From contig NC_034410.1 in NCBI RefSeq assembly GCF_002078875.1, positions 38,406,145 through 38,470,144 of the forward strand: a stretch of 64,000 nucleotides of DNA. The letters are read 5' to 3'. A program made the translations under genes and the position numbers. This stretch comes from Numida meleagris (Eukaryota; Chordata; Aves; Galliformes; Numididae). The notes under the pieces were generated by a model that was not told the DNA's origin, did not search any database, and worked only from the letters and a program-made list of their open reading frames with translations. The first letter of the stretch is position 1. Each line of letters begins with the position of its first letter. This document shows positions 38,001 to 53,000 of the stretch, piece after piece.

Positions 38001-41000
38001 CACAACACTCTGTAAGATAATCTTTATATTTTAGACCTCAAAAACAGCTTAAAAAGGTAAAAAAAATAAGAAAGAAAAGTAGGCAATGTCATTTCTGATT
38101 ATCACTTCTTGAACTGGATGTTTCTGCTTCTTCGGCCATATTATATTACTTCTGCTCAAGTAACTATCACACTCCTTTTCTCTCTTCATTTATACATCCA
38201 CATAAGAATTACAGAACTATTTTGGGTAAAGCAGACTTGGGAAACTAAAAAAAAAAAACACTAGCAAGAAAATCATGCAACATGGACAAAGGTTGCTTTC
38301 TTCTCTACTCACTATACTCCTAGCTTGTTCAGTTTTCCCACATCTATTCAATCAACACCTGATGTTAAAAACATAATTTGTCAATGGACCTACACATGTA
38401 TTACTTGATGTAAGAAGATTTGCTATCACAAAATACTCTATCACAATAAGAAAATGAAAAGCACAAAGAAAATCCAAGTATTTTAGTAAAACTCCTACCT
38501 TTAACACAGATGTCATGAACACTGACAGCCCCATCAGGACAAAAATCATCAATCCTGTCACTCGCTGCTCCCGGATTCCCAAAAACTTCGGTTGCTCTCC
38601 TGGTGCAGAACACTCAGATTCAACTTTCAGGCTGTTAACATGACTTATAGACAGGACAGTTGCTGCGACAAACCATGGTAAGCCCATTATGGAACATACG
38701 CCCAACATAATACCAACCATGAACAGATCAAGATGATAACCACAGCCTTTCTGTAAAATCAAGCAAAGAAATGAATCATTTGATAAACATTCTATTTATA
38801 TGACACAAGATTTATAACTTACTTGGTAAATAAAATTAATATGGAAGATATAGATTTTTAAAGTGCCTATAAAATTATAGTCATTCTGTATCAGTTAATA
38901 TACCCATCTATTTTGTAGCTGTTTGCTTTGTCTTGCAGACTTACAGAATGAATCCAATTTAAAATAAACCTGACTTACACAAAACTAGAGTTTTGTGAAA
39001 TAGGATAGACTTTCACCTTCAGCTTATGCTCTTTTCTGTTTATAATAACAGCTGTTATTTGTTGATCCATGAAAATGAGAATGGTACAGAGTAAAGCAGG
39101 AACAGCAGCTACCAGGAGCGTCCACCAAGGATTGCCTCCAAGAGGGTCTATGAACCACCCTCGGTCTTTGTGTGTGGGCTGGAAAAAATAAACAATAAAT
39201 ATTCACTAAAGCAGAGTATAGATTTCATTGCTACAAACATCACCTGCAATGAACATGCAAACAGTGTCTTAAATATGAGCTTAGATTTTTTTCTCCCAGC
39301 GACCAAAAGACTGACTAGCTGTTAAATATGAATGTGATATGGAAAGAATTGAGCAAGGCATTCCATTCCATGGTTTCTGCTCATTTGCAGTAAAGATTAC
39401 ATACTTTTCAGTAATACTGCAGCACAGTCAGAAGTTTTGTCAAGAGATACATTATTCAGAACAGGAAGAGGAGATTACTTAAACTACAGTGCAAGTCAAA
39501 AAGTTAAATTCCCATTACTATTTAATACTACTGTTCCATTGCCTATGAAACTGCAAGCATTTAAAGATAATTTTTTTTAAAGGCTTTATTTCTTACTTCA
39601 AATTTCTCCGGAACGTGAAGCTTAGGAGATGGCACTCCTACAAGATAGTCAATCAAAACCATGATTACAATTGTCAGAAATACTGCAAAGTCACTGATGG
39701 TAGAACGCACCTATAAAGAAAAGACCTGTGTTAACTATTGTTGTTTCATCATTATAATTCGCATCAACAGAAAAAGAATCTTCTTCCCTACGAATAGTGA
39801 TGTCTACTTATATTAGGCTGCACCATTAAACATTTAAGCTGCCTGCCAGCACAGCATGAAGTTGAAGGTGGTAAGTATTCTGTACAACAGTACATCTGAT
39901 AATCCCATTTAAAGTTATCTACCACAAGAAGCAGATTGCTTCACATTAACTCCTTCCTCATCTTTCTGTCCTCTCAGCCCTACTGAGATGTGGGGTCATC
40001 ACAGCTAATCTCTTGCAGTTTAATTCAGTAAAACCACTGGATTGTTCTGAAATCAGTAGCGTATCTGTTGTTTAACTTGTAGGGGAGGGATACCATCTAA
40101 CAGATTCAGTTCATCGAAGGTGACTTTGTTAAGCATTAGGAACACACTCACTGTAGGTACAAGGTGAGGTTCAGAGAAGATCTACCTGCTTTATTTTGCC
40201 CAGTAGAAATATATTGTTTAAATCAGACCAAGGACAATCATATTATCTTCTATTAGAAATAATAATCCCCCTCAGGAACAACTCAAAACACTTCAGACAT
40301 CATCAGGTTGGAGAAAGCAATCAATTATTCTGTACTACTAGGCAAGGGAACTATGGGAAAATAATCCCTCCAGAAAATACCTGTCAATAGCCATTAGTGT
40401 GAAAGACCAACATGCCCAGATATTCTAATATTTAGAACGTTTTGTTACAATGGCAAGAAAAAAAGAGTAAGCACTGAATTCTCAGCAGTTGATTTCTTTA
40501 ATATCTTAATATTCTGAATTAAAAGAAAACTTTGCTTACTATTTCCTTTTCTATCTTCGAAGAAACATGGTTAAAGTTACACTCTCAAAACAAAGTTCTG
40601 AAGCAAAAATAAACAAATTCAACCCTAGTAAGCTATAATAATGTATTCTATATTAATGTATTTACCACAAAGTAACAGTCATCTATACTCAGAATTACCT
40701 TAGTTGGGAAATAGCGTTTGGTCTTGAACTGCTTAAGGAAAGAGGAGAGGAAAAATGTTGTAAAGAATAATATGACAGACCAGAAGAGAACATCTGGAAT
40801 ATATGGTCCATGATGGCCACAAGCTGATCCACGAAACACACCATGAAATTCTAAACATTCCTGCAAAGAGAGAAAATTCTTAAATATCTGAATTTTTAGT
40901 CATTTAACATACTCAAACTTGTAACCTACCAATAGCAAATACACATAAAAACTTTCTTTTGGAGATTGTGGAATTTCTTTCCTCCAGCAGTACCCCCTGA

Positions 41001-44000
41001 AATGCCAAAAAAATTGTCTGTTCCAGAAGAGTCACAGTAGCAATTACTCATTTTTTTCAGGATCTCAAAAAGCCCCAAGTAACTTTTTTTTTTTTTTTTT
41101 TAAATAACATTCACCTCATTTCTATTCTATTTCTCAATGCATCAAAAGACTGAACACATAAATTAAGGCTGAGAACTATGTTCAGGAAAAGCAGGCTATC
41201 CAACATCAACTTTAAGCTTGCTGAACGTAAGGATGACATCTCCTAATTTTCTCCTACCTCTTTATTCTTGAGTTTTATCCTGATATGATTAAAGGAGAAA
41301 TAGATTCTTAGAAAATTAAATTAACACAAATGAGAGAAAAAAATTCTAATATAGTGGAAAAGTACTTTAAATAACAGAACTGAGTGAAAAAGAAAAACTC
41401 AAATCATCCTTACGCAAAAGGCTCACTGAAAGGCAAAGAGAAGAATTAAAAGCAGACAAAGAGCACAAGGAAAGATCAAGCCAACAAAGCATATAGCTGG
41501 AATTAGTATTTCGACAGCCTAATTTTTAAACAGGCTTATTTATGAAAATAAGTAATTTATATCCATGTAAAAAATTCTCTCGACTAACAACTAATTTTGA
41601 TTCTAAGCACCACAAAATTTTAGATCGGTTCTGCCTCTGTGAGAAAAATAAAGTTGTTCAAGAGAAAGTTATATTTTATATTTCACTATTTATTTTATAA
41701 GTTTTAAATACTACATTCATAAGATACTGCCTTTCTGGGTAATTAGATAGACTATAGATAGACAATAGACTAGGGGTCACTGGTGGTACACAGAAAACAC
41801 AACAGCTACAATTCTAGTGTAACACTGATGCTTTTGAAAGTATTATCTGCTGTGCAAAACACATCCTAATTTCAGTGTAAGACCCCAAGTCCTGACATCA
41901 GGAGAGCCCATACACAGATATTTACTGCCATTTTAAATCTATAGCCAATGCCATTTATAGAAAACATAGGTATAGATGCTAAGATACGAAAAGTGGCTGT
42001 AGAAATCTGTGTTTAGGTGACTGATTGTGCCCAAGGGTTTAATCAGATATGGTTGTGAAATATCCAGCTCAGAAAGTAACACTTAAAAGTTTATTCTTGC
42101 AAACATGTTTTCTTTTAATCTTCAATTTTCCAAATTATTATTTTCATACAATAAAGTTTTTAAGTATTTTCTCACACACTTTTATACCACTAACATGAAC
42201 TGAGGACTTGCATCTGCTAGCACATTTTAACTTCAATTTCTACCTCTGCATATTCTTAACAACATTTATCCATCCTTTCCAGGAAAGGAAAGGAAATTAT
42301 CTCCTGTTTATTCTGCTCATCATATTCATCTGCACTTCAGGAAGAAGACTGTTCTGTCAGAAGTATTCAAGCAGCTATCTCAATCAACTATCCATGATAC
42401 CAGAATCTACTGTCAAGAAATCAATTATCCAAAACAGTACAGTGACTGCTTAGCATTATGGGTGCTTAAAAAAAACTGAATACATTTTTAAAGAAACCAA
42501 TCCATGCTGATACTGAAAAAGCAACCAGACAAGAAATATTAATCAACGCAATTATTATGTGTTGTGATTTTGTTTTTGCATGTGTACGTATGTACATATA
42601 AAAACAAAGAGATAGATACAGATATCTGCCCTTTAGATACTCACAGTTACTGTAAGGTTACTCCATGCGATAGTTTCCACAGATTTATTCATCTTCCCCC
42701 AAGCCTTCAAGGTTTCATTGCTGGGGTTCTGAGGCTCAGAACATACACATCTGAAGGCAAGGAAGGAAAAAAAATACAATGATATGCTTCTAACTGCTGT
42801 CTTATTTTCATCTGGGGCAGAATTCTTTAGAGTGTCTGGTATGATGCTATGTTTTGGTTCTAGGAGAAAAAGAATGTTGATAACACAATAATGTATATAG
42901 TTGCAGCTAAGCAGTGTTGTACAGAGCCAAGACCATTTGTAGCAAAGGGCCCAAGGAGCTGGGATGGAACAGAATTAGGACAGCTGACTTAAATCAGCAA
43001 AAAGGATATCCCACACCATATGGCATTATGCAGAAAAAGTTTTCAAGGCAGGGGAGGGAAAGAAAAAAAATGGGACTTGATCAGAAGGACCTTGGGCCAC
43101 TCGAGAGCAGCACTGGGGATGGAAGCTTCTGCGCACCACACTTCTCATGCCCCCATTTGGTGCTGGACATAAATAACAAACACATCGATAGCTAGGGTTT
43201 ATCCCAATGTTCTGTGAAAGAAGCAAAGCACAAGTCTCCTCGTAACACAAAATGAATTATGATTAGAGACGGGCAGGTGGTGAAGGGGTGCTGAGAGTCA
43301 TAAAGAAGTGACTGCACAAGAGGTTTTACAAATTGGACAAAAAACTCAATCTTTTAAATACTTAAAAAAAACAAGATATTGGCTTAACTATACAATTCAA
43401 CTGCCATTTTTTAATCAGACTAACATCTGAAAACAAAGTCAGCATACTTCATTCACATACTGTGAAAGTGGTATCATTTTGATTTTTTATTTTATTTCAT
43501 TCATCGCAAGTGAAACAGTATGAAATAAGATAAAGGTTCAAATATCACCTTACAACAACTCTGGACCAAAATAAACTGTTATCTGACAGTTAATTATGCA
43601 CTGACGATGAACCAAGGAACAGCTTTGACTGTGATTTGGTTTCAACTACGTGAACTGTGCAGTTTTTTCCCATTAATGGTTATCAGGATCTCCTTCTGCC
43701 AAGGGTAAGCTCTTGATTCAATTTATTGCATTTCATAAAACCATGTCCTAAGCTTGAAAACTGTACACTGAGGAGCAAAAGATAAAGCAGCAGATCATCG
43801 AAAAATAAAAACACTGAACACGGTATGACAGTTATTTAATGCTGATTTCACAGTGTAAGTGAACTATTGTAATTCAGAAACAGGACAGCTGTACATTGAA
43901 AAGTAGGTAAGATGCACAACTCCCCCCATCAATCAAATATTTTTAAAAAGGTACATCTAAACAGCTTGCTCACTGTATTCCTTAAATGAATTGAGAGTTT

Positions 44001-47000
44001 TACTGCTAATTATTAAGATGAAAAGAAATACTAGCTCTACTAAGGCAGGAATTTTTTTTTTTTTAAAGTGATTGTATTGTTTTCTATTTTTCTCCACTCT
44101 CTTATTAAAAAAAAAAAGAAATTAAAAGGAAGTCAAATATCCCCCATAACTGCAATGGAAAGCAACAGTGTTTAAATATGTTAACTCCTCATTTTAGCAC
44201 AGCTCCACGCCTCAGCTGCCTGGAAATAATCCCCACCCAGGTGAGGGAAGCCATCATGATTTCCTGAAGTGGCAAGGCAAAACTCCTGTCCAGCTAATGG
44301 AACATAAGCTTACCTTTAATCAAGCTGCAGATAAATTAGGCATTGTCACAGCCCCTCACCCCTTTTAACCACCCATAGCTAACAGAAATTTCAATTCCAC
44401 AGCACCCTGAATAGAATTTTTCAGAGATTTCTCACACTCCTGCCACCCCCAGCATTCCTCCTACCCTAGCACTAAGAGGCACACAATGCAATTTCATAAA
44501 TGGTATGCCACTACACTATATACATTTTCCTTACGTATTGTACTAACAGATATAAACTTGATACTTACGAATATAAAGTCAGTCTATCCAAATTATTGTG
44601 CATATTGAAGGCATACACTTCTCCCAAATGAAAAAGCTTTTCCAATGCCTCATAAATAAATATGATGCATATAAGCGCTGCAAAAGCTTCCTCAGTAAAT
44701 CGAGTGATGTAACAGACAAGGCTGCTGGCATCTGTTGCTACAAGCACTATACATAAAAATGCAGTCCATAGACCAATGCTAGTTCGTAGGGAGAGGTAGG
44801 AAAGACCGTAATCCCTGTGTAAAAGAAATTAAAATAATTAAGTGAGTCTAAAATCACTTATTATCATATTCTATTTGAAAATGGATACTGAGGCCAAGCT
44901 TTGCAGGTGTTCTCTTCTCATCCCCAATGCTAGTTCTGAAGAAAGCTGAAACTTTTATCTTCCCCTGGTGCTGAAAAACACTGCAGAGTATCTCTACGAC
45001 TGAGGGTGCAACTACCTTTCCCAGGAAGCATCATGAGGATGTTCTCTCCGGAACTACTTGGACAGTTCTTCCCCAAGGGCAGATCAAGCCATTTACTCCT
45101 GTAGAATCAAAGCCAACATCCCCACATAAAAAAATAAGTTCTGACTAAGCCCCACCCACTTCACCACTGGTTTTCCCACTGATGTGCAAGAGCCTCACAG
45201 CTTTGCCAAACCACATGCACAGCTGAGTTTCTTGCTGCTGCCTATACATCTTCATGGTCATTTACTTTCAATACATCTGCTTTCAATTATAGCTATCTAA
45301 CAGTCTCTTAAGTTGTAAAGTTCGTTGAGATAATGCCAATGTCATTACTTACCTGCAAAATTTAAACAATATTTTTTCAAATACTAGAACTGGTCCGGTA
45401 CTCCCCAAAATAGTAAGAGGTTGCCCAGCAAAGAGAGAATAGGCAATCCCAGTTAACGAGGCTCCAAAGAGAGATTCTATTGCACTCTGTTCAGGGGAAA
45501 AGAAACCGCTTTAACTATGCTGCCTTTCAGGTTAGCACGTAGCACCACATCTGCATAAATACAGTTTTAAGATGCATTTACATAGAAACAAGACAAGATG
45601 TAAAAATATTACAGTTAATATTAATGTTTTGAGACACTGTTTTTGCAGTAACAATACCAAGGACAAAAGGTTTGGAAAGCTTCACTCTTCAGAAATATAA
45701 AGCCATCCAAAACCATGAGAACAAGTTACTAGCCCTGCTAACTAAGGAGGAAAATCATATCAACAACTACTACTAATTGAAAAACAAAATTACTCAACAC
45801 AGAGTGTATGGAAAATGTTCTCTCTCTCTGGAAAAAAAAATATATATGTAAATATATATACATATTGCAATACACCCGTACTAAAACATGACACAGTGTG
45901 CAGCATCAAACCTGCATCAGTCAGCCAAGCGTTACAAAACAAAACAACAAAACAAAAAAAAAACTGACGAGGTGGTGCAGGGGAAATTACTGAACAATAT
46001 TGGTTTTTGCATACATGACACCAGAAATAGATGAGCTGTAAACCAATGTCCCACCTGGTAATGCATTTCTTTAAATTGAAGAAAGATATGTACTTTAGTT
46101 CTTGATTTGCATGTTTTACTATAATATTTTCTGCTAGAAATTAATATTACAATGCACCTCAAGAGAAAGACAGGGCTTTCTAGAACCTAAAACGATGATG
46201 TTTTAAAATACCTAAATATACCACTTAGAACTATGAAAAGTAATAAATTACAAATTAAAGGGTTTACTGTGGAATTTTCATGCATTTGCTGTTTTGTAAC
46301 TACATGAGCTTAAGAAAACAAAAATTATGCAAACTTAAGCCCAGTTCAGAAAAGCATCTAAAACTGGTCAAAGGGGTTTGCTGAACTGGGGCTATAAAAA
46401 ATATACAAGCATGCATCCCTTTTTTGATTGAATTAGAAAAAAATATATATAAATTCAGTCTCTTATTTAGCTATTGCCTTTGAACTACTGCTTTTGGTAC
46501 AGTCAATGCATTAACCTGGGGGCTGTCAATCAAGGTAGCAGGGACAGGAGTACTGTGGAGGTGATGACCTCTGGGAATGTGAGGAAAGGTTTCAAACACA
46601 AACTGTGTACCTTACAGTGTCAGCTACTGTGCTTGAACATGTGTGTGCAGTAACTAAGTTTTATATTCAGTGATGCACACCAAGAATCTGAAGGCAGGAA
46701 CAAACCCGCAAACAATTCCAGATAGCTAAAAGAAAGAAGGTATTTAAGAATCAAGCTTTAAAAGGAGAATATTTTCATAATTATATGAGGTACATTCATA
46801 AATTACATCAACATTTAGATAATCACAAGAAAACCCATATTTACAGTGGCAGAAACAACGAATACAGAAGTAAATTACATTTTTTCTGTGCACTACCAGC
46901 TTGAAGAAATACATCAATAAAATACTCAAGTCAGCAGCATTACTTGAAAGTGACAAAAGTTAACTGAATTTCAATTGAGTACAAGTTTAAAATTTGGTCT

Positions 47001-50000
47001 AAGAGTCACAAAGAATTTTATAGCATTGTTAGCTTTACCAGAATTTTAAATTTGTAAAGGGGCATTTCTGAATTTATCTTTTCCTTTCCCCAAAAAGGAC
47101 AGAGCCTTATTTCTTTGCAATAGATTTAGAAACAGAAAATACACTTCAGACTAATTTACTCACACACTGTTTAACACAAACTATAAGTTATTAACGTTGC
47201 TGATAGAAGTACTCTTTCCTCATTCCAAAACCTAAAGTGCAACCAAATACATTGGTTAAAAAGGTCTTGGAATTACATACTGCCAAATGTAGCAGTACCA
47301 GAAATTTATGGTTAATATCCAAGTTGTTTTCAGTGAAGAGTATTTTCTGCTCTTAAAACTTATCTTTTTTTTTATTATTGATAACATACCACTAGTGAAA
47401 GTAAACACATATCCTGTCCGTTGTTTAAATACAGAATTGACTGCTACTCGTTAACACTGTAGGCAATATCATCCTCATAGGCCTACTACTCAAGGCCAGT
47501 ATATATTCTTGGCTATCCACCTTGAGCCTCTGACTTTGCCTAAAGTAGGCCTAGTGGGATGGTGCACCTTTACTGCTGGTCATTAATTTTATTTCAGTAG
47601 CCAAAAAGAAGGCAATGCCCTTTCTCAATTCATGAAGATACTCATCCAATAAGGCAGGATAAACATTTTTCATTTAATTTTATAATTTCATTTTATTTTT
47701 ACCTCCACTGTGCATCTTCTCCTGTTCACATGGGTTCCCCACATTTTCCACAGCAATTACCTTTTGGGGAAGATCTGCTTTGGGGCAGGCTAATCAAGTG
47801 CTGTGGGTAAATTCTTCAAATACAAGTATAAGTAAACGAGACAAATGCACACAGTGACTTGCCTCTGAAGGTCTAAAAGCCTGGCCACTACCATTTTTTT
47901 TTGTACTCACTATTCTGCCTTGTGTTGCTTCTCCCAGGAGCCCTCCAAAAGTGATTACAGGAGACATACAGGCACAGTATAGGAAAAGAATCGAGGCCAG
48001 GCACTGCAGGCTTAATGCATCCTTGAAGTCACTCAAGAAAAAAGGTGCTTTCCTTTGGATGTCAAGTATCAAACCACCAAAAAGCCTAAATAGGTGAGAT
48101 GAAACTCGTCAAACTGTACACTAAAGGATTCTAGCTAGTTCAAAACTACGGGCTACACAAGACTGCCTGTGCGTATTGCCAGCATAAATTAGCAATTTCA
48201 TGATCCAGATTAAATCATATCACAGTTTAAATATACATGAGAATCTTATCTGTTCCAATTCAGTATTTTTCCAAAATACAATCAAATAGGTCATCCACAT
48301 TTTTAACAGCTGGCTAGGTATGCATATAATGGGCTAGATACTGAAAAGATATCTTTACAAATATCTTTACTTAAGTAATGTTTAAAGGTAAACCTGGTTT
48401 ATGATATTCAGAACAAGAAACAGGAGTTATATGCCAAACCTCAACCAAGACCACCGCACTGATACATTTCAATATCAATACTCCAATTGGTAGCTGTAGC
48501 TCTGTTTTTGATCCAAATTCTCTACATAAGTATGGTTAAATCCATAAAGATAGTAAACTTGAATTTAACAGGGAAAAATTTGGGGGCATGGAGATATTTC
48601 TAAATGGTATAAATACAAAAACAAAAAATACATGTATCAGTTGAACTGAGTGAGTTATTAACAAGAAATTAAAAGGTATTTTGCATTTTTTTTTAAAATT
48701 TTCAAGACTAAAATATGAAGTAAAATTTGTATTTGCAAAAACTGAATTTATTGTTCTTTGTAGGATTTTTTTTTTTTTTTTAAGGCTTTTGTAATTCATA
48801 ATGGTTTCAACTAGAGATAACTCAGTGGGCAGCTCCATACACAGTATGCAAGAAGGAAAGAAATTAGTACAATGAAGCCAAAATGGTTCTTCTAGCAAAG
48901 GTATGAGAAAGATGCAAACCACTTGGAAGTTTATCGTTTTGAGGATAACAACTTTATACATCTTTTCCAAATCTTTTCAGTTAGTATAATTACTTATATG
49001 ACGTAAGGCGAAGTCTTATCCACATGCATTTCCAGTGTTTGAGAGTTTTTTGGGGAGAAGTATTTCAGAACTAATAGAGAACAATAATAACTCAACTGAA
49101 AATTCCTTTTGTTTTATTTCAGATTTAAAAGAAACGTAACTGAAACAGTTTTTTTTTTCCACCACTTTATATTCCTCGTTGTTTGGCTTCATACATGTTT
49201 AATAACACAGGATTGTGTTAATGGAAATTTTTAGAACCTAGCCCAATACTGAAAACTGTATATTCCTGCTATAATTACCATAATTGCATGCTCTTGATAA
49301 TTTTTAATTTAAAATCAATGCTTAAAATTCAGTTAGTTAAATTAGGCAGCATCTTATATGAAATCCTTCGCAAATGTGTTGAGAAACATTGCCACAGGCT
49401 TGAAAATGCTTCAAGCAGAATTCCATTTACAGGCAAGAACCCAACACTTGAAAAGGAAAATGGATGCATACTGTAATTTTTTCTGTTCAAATCTCATCAT
49501 TAAAGGCTGAGAAGATTTATCACTCCTATTTCATTGTGGTAGCTAGTATTTAGGGAGGAGAACACACCTTCCAGTTCTCTCAAGTTCAGGTCCAGCATGA
49601 TGACCTTCCTCTTTGAGGGTCTCCCCTGTAGGAGTAGATCCGTTTGGAAACTTAGGTATCTTCCTTTTCTCCTATAACAAAACCCAACACAAACACATTT
49701 TAAAAAGATTGCTTTTGAACCAAAAACAATTTAAATACAGTGTTGAGAAACTCCATGTTTTCCAAACCTTTTTTCATATTCCCAGCTGGTCATCAGTTCT
49801 TCATTTGCCAAACCCATTCTTGATTAAATACAGATGACCAGAAGTGTACAACACTTCCAAAAAGACTTTATTAGTGTCTTGCACAATGGTGTAAATCTTC
49901 CCTTTCTACAACAATTATCTCCCCTGAGATATGATGAAACAAAAGTCTGCCTTTTCAAAACACAGTAAAGGCTCAGCCATGCGACCTAGAAATTTAAGTT

Positions 50001-53000
50001 ATTGTTTTTATTTCAATCATTTCCAGAGCAGAACCCTCCAGGTAGTATCAGAAACTGACCTCACTTTGTAACAAATACAGTATTTAGTGAAGTATAAATG
50101 AGAAGTCATTCCTCTGTTCAGCAAGCTCCTCGTATTTATATCTTAGCCAATATATATCTTAGCCAATCCTGCATTCCCAAAAAACAATCAAAAAAAACCC
50201 ATCACCTTTCATACTGTTGTGTTTTGTTTTTTTTCCATGATTCTATGATTCTGATGCTGGTGTTGAATTGCAATTGGGGAATTGGTGGAATAGAGAAGGG
50301 AACAGCAGTACAGTTTATTTCTTGAGTAGTGCAGGCCTATCTCTTAATGTGTTTCCAAAAAAAAAAAAAACACCAATAGCATTCTGAATCAAGAGCATCA
50401 GTCTTCTGCTCTACTTCTGATCCCTGAAGCACTTGTAAAGAAGGAGAAAGGGAAGAAGCCACAGCTCCCTAACGTAACACCTCTCCATTGCTCTCAATTC
50501 TAAGCCTTGTGGTACAACTGATCACTCTGACCTACCTTTATCTGTATCATAAAGGTTTGGTAAACACTACTTGTTAGCCAATATACATTAAGATGTATTT
50601 TCAATCAATGGTGCATGCAAATGAAGTTTCTGTAAGAATTACAATATTCTTACTGATCACTGTTAGGTTAATAATAAAATTTACAGTATGAACCCAGGTA
50701 CAATGTTACAACTCTTCTCAGAATCTCATTTCACTATAACAAAAGAAAACAGAATAAATACAATTTACTTAAAAACATAGCAGGAAACAGATCCAATACT
50801 TTTTTCATAAATGAATGAATGATCCACTTTTTCTTACAAATTGTTGTCAGCCTTCTTCGTGCTTTACTGAAGTTAATACTTAGTGCACAATTAACTTGCA
50901 TTTGGACATGCACAGAGGCTCCTTGCTAGATTTTCTTTTTTTTTTTTTTTTATTTACCTGGGAAGGAACACTTTTTGGTGGCTCAATTCGTATAGATGGA
51001 TCCCATTCTCCTGGAGGTAGTACTGTCACTTGGTCTAAAAATTCATCAATTCCTGATAATAAATCATTTCGGTCTTTAGCTTTATATGCAACATCATGGA
51101 AAACCTACACAGAGAAAGCATCCAACATTCACTTTTTTATCTCTTTTACTGTTTGAATGAGGAAATGATTGTAAGGAACACGACTGTCTTTTAAAAAGCA
51201 TGGGAAATTTCTAAAAGGCCCTCAATAGTAAGACTTGCATACTTTTATATTAAGGAATATGCATATGCAAACCTCTATGGATCATAAAATAAGCATGTTT
51301 CATCCTCAAAATCAAAAATTTCTTAAATTAATTAAAATTATATTCTTCAGTATTCAGTAAATCAAGTTAGTGTCATACTGCCCTAAAATTCTGCCCTACA
51401 GTCACTGCATTGCCCTACTGTGCTAAATGAGGACAAAGCAAACAAGAAAACCTAACCAAAAACTACAAACAAGCTTTGAACAAAAACACAAATTTCTTCT
51501 TGAGAATTTTGTCTGTAAATCCTCCAGCTCAATCCACCCTTAAAAACCTCTTCAGAGGCACAAGCAGTCAATCTTCTTACTACTAAAAAACAAATAATCA
51601 AACCCAACTTAACCTATACTATTTCACAGGCCACTACAACACAAACTCTGCATTTCACACAGAGAAAAGAAATCCTAGTTTTGCTATTAAAAACTGTTTG
51701 CAGAAGATGATCCAAAATTGTATCTGCACATACTGAAGCCTGAACCATTTATCTCCTAAGACTTAACCATTAAGATTTCCAACAATAAATTAGATTAAAG
51801 TCTTTTTAGGTGTTCTAGGTCTTTTTTAGCCACTGAATACTTTTTCAGTGATCTACAATATTCCTGAAAAACAGGCCAACTAAAAATTAGAAGCTGCAAC
51901 TAAAACTTTAAATTTTCAGTCCACACGCTAATCAAATACTACATTATGGATTAGTTGTCCAATGTAAAACAGTCTGGCTTAAATTTCCGAACTTAAATTT
52001 TTCTGAGAGTGAAGAATTATTAGGGATATTTAGCTTTAGTATTTCTCAATTCAGTAGATGGCGCTCGATGCAAAACGAGAATTAAAGCATCTTAATTTTG
52101 CTCAGTAGGATGACCATAGTTGAGTCTCGATTCCCCTGTGCACTTTAAAACTGTCTATCACGGCTCTAAGCACACGGTTACAAATTCCTAGTAAAATTCT
52201 CATTTTAATTATTCAATCTTGCTTTGATAAAAAATACCTGTTACAACTCAAATGAATGCACTCTTAAATTTTGTCTTAAACACTCATGTAGTTTGCTGTC
52301 ATTTAATAGATTTCCTAATATGAAAATAAAATACATTAACCAAACCTAAGATAACTTTTCTGAAATACATTAAGCAATTCTACAAGAAAAGCTGGAGGAA
52401 AAAAAACATTTTACGGCCATCTAATTCACTAACACAAGAAAAGTTTTTACTATTCTTCATTTAGCCAGTTTTATTCCCTTCCTTTAACATGCCACTCCCT
52501 AATACATTTATTAACAAGTCAGTAAAAACAGTATTTGAGTCTTCAACTACAGATGTTTAAAATACATCACCCACATCATCTGTCATAAGTGTTGCTATTG
52601 ATCTTCCAATTTCATGATACTGTGGAGCTTTGCCTGCTGGTCCCAGCAATAGAAACAAAAACCTGTGGAGAAATCAGCCAAGATGAATAGGGGTGACTCG
52701 TGAATATACTCAGAGGCTTCTTTCAAACTAACATTTCAACAAAATTTGCTGGTGAAATAGAACTGTCTTCTTTACCATTTCAGATCTTATAGACTGCCAC
52801 AAAAGTAAGAAAGGACTTGAAAGTCAACACAGGAACTCAAATCTAGAATAAAAATTACTTCGAAGTCTTAATTAGATACAATTTTTCAACTTCTTACAAT
52901 AAATAATATAAATTTCCATTATAAGAAGTTGAATATATATATTCTATTTATATTGAATATTTATATATACATATAAAACAGAATAGAAATTCACAGGCTT

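Noticed and set aside
42914..43250. Short open frames on both strands in a slightly GC-richer intron patch
   Set aside because: No splice-consistent exon and no repeat family recognised; the frames overlap on opposite strands and look like chance.
48536..48970. 144-codon minus-strand open frame
   Set aside because: AT-rich intron sequence with lysine and phenylalanine runs, no conserved motif, and not compatible with the SLC4A7 exon phases.
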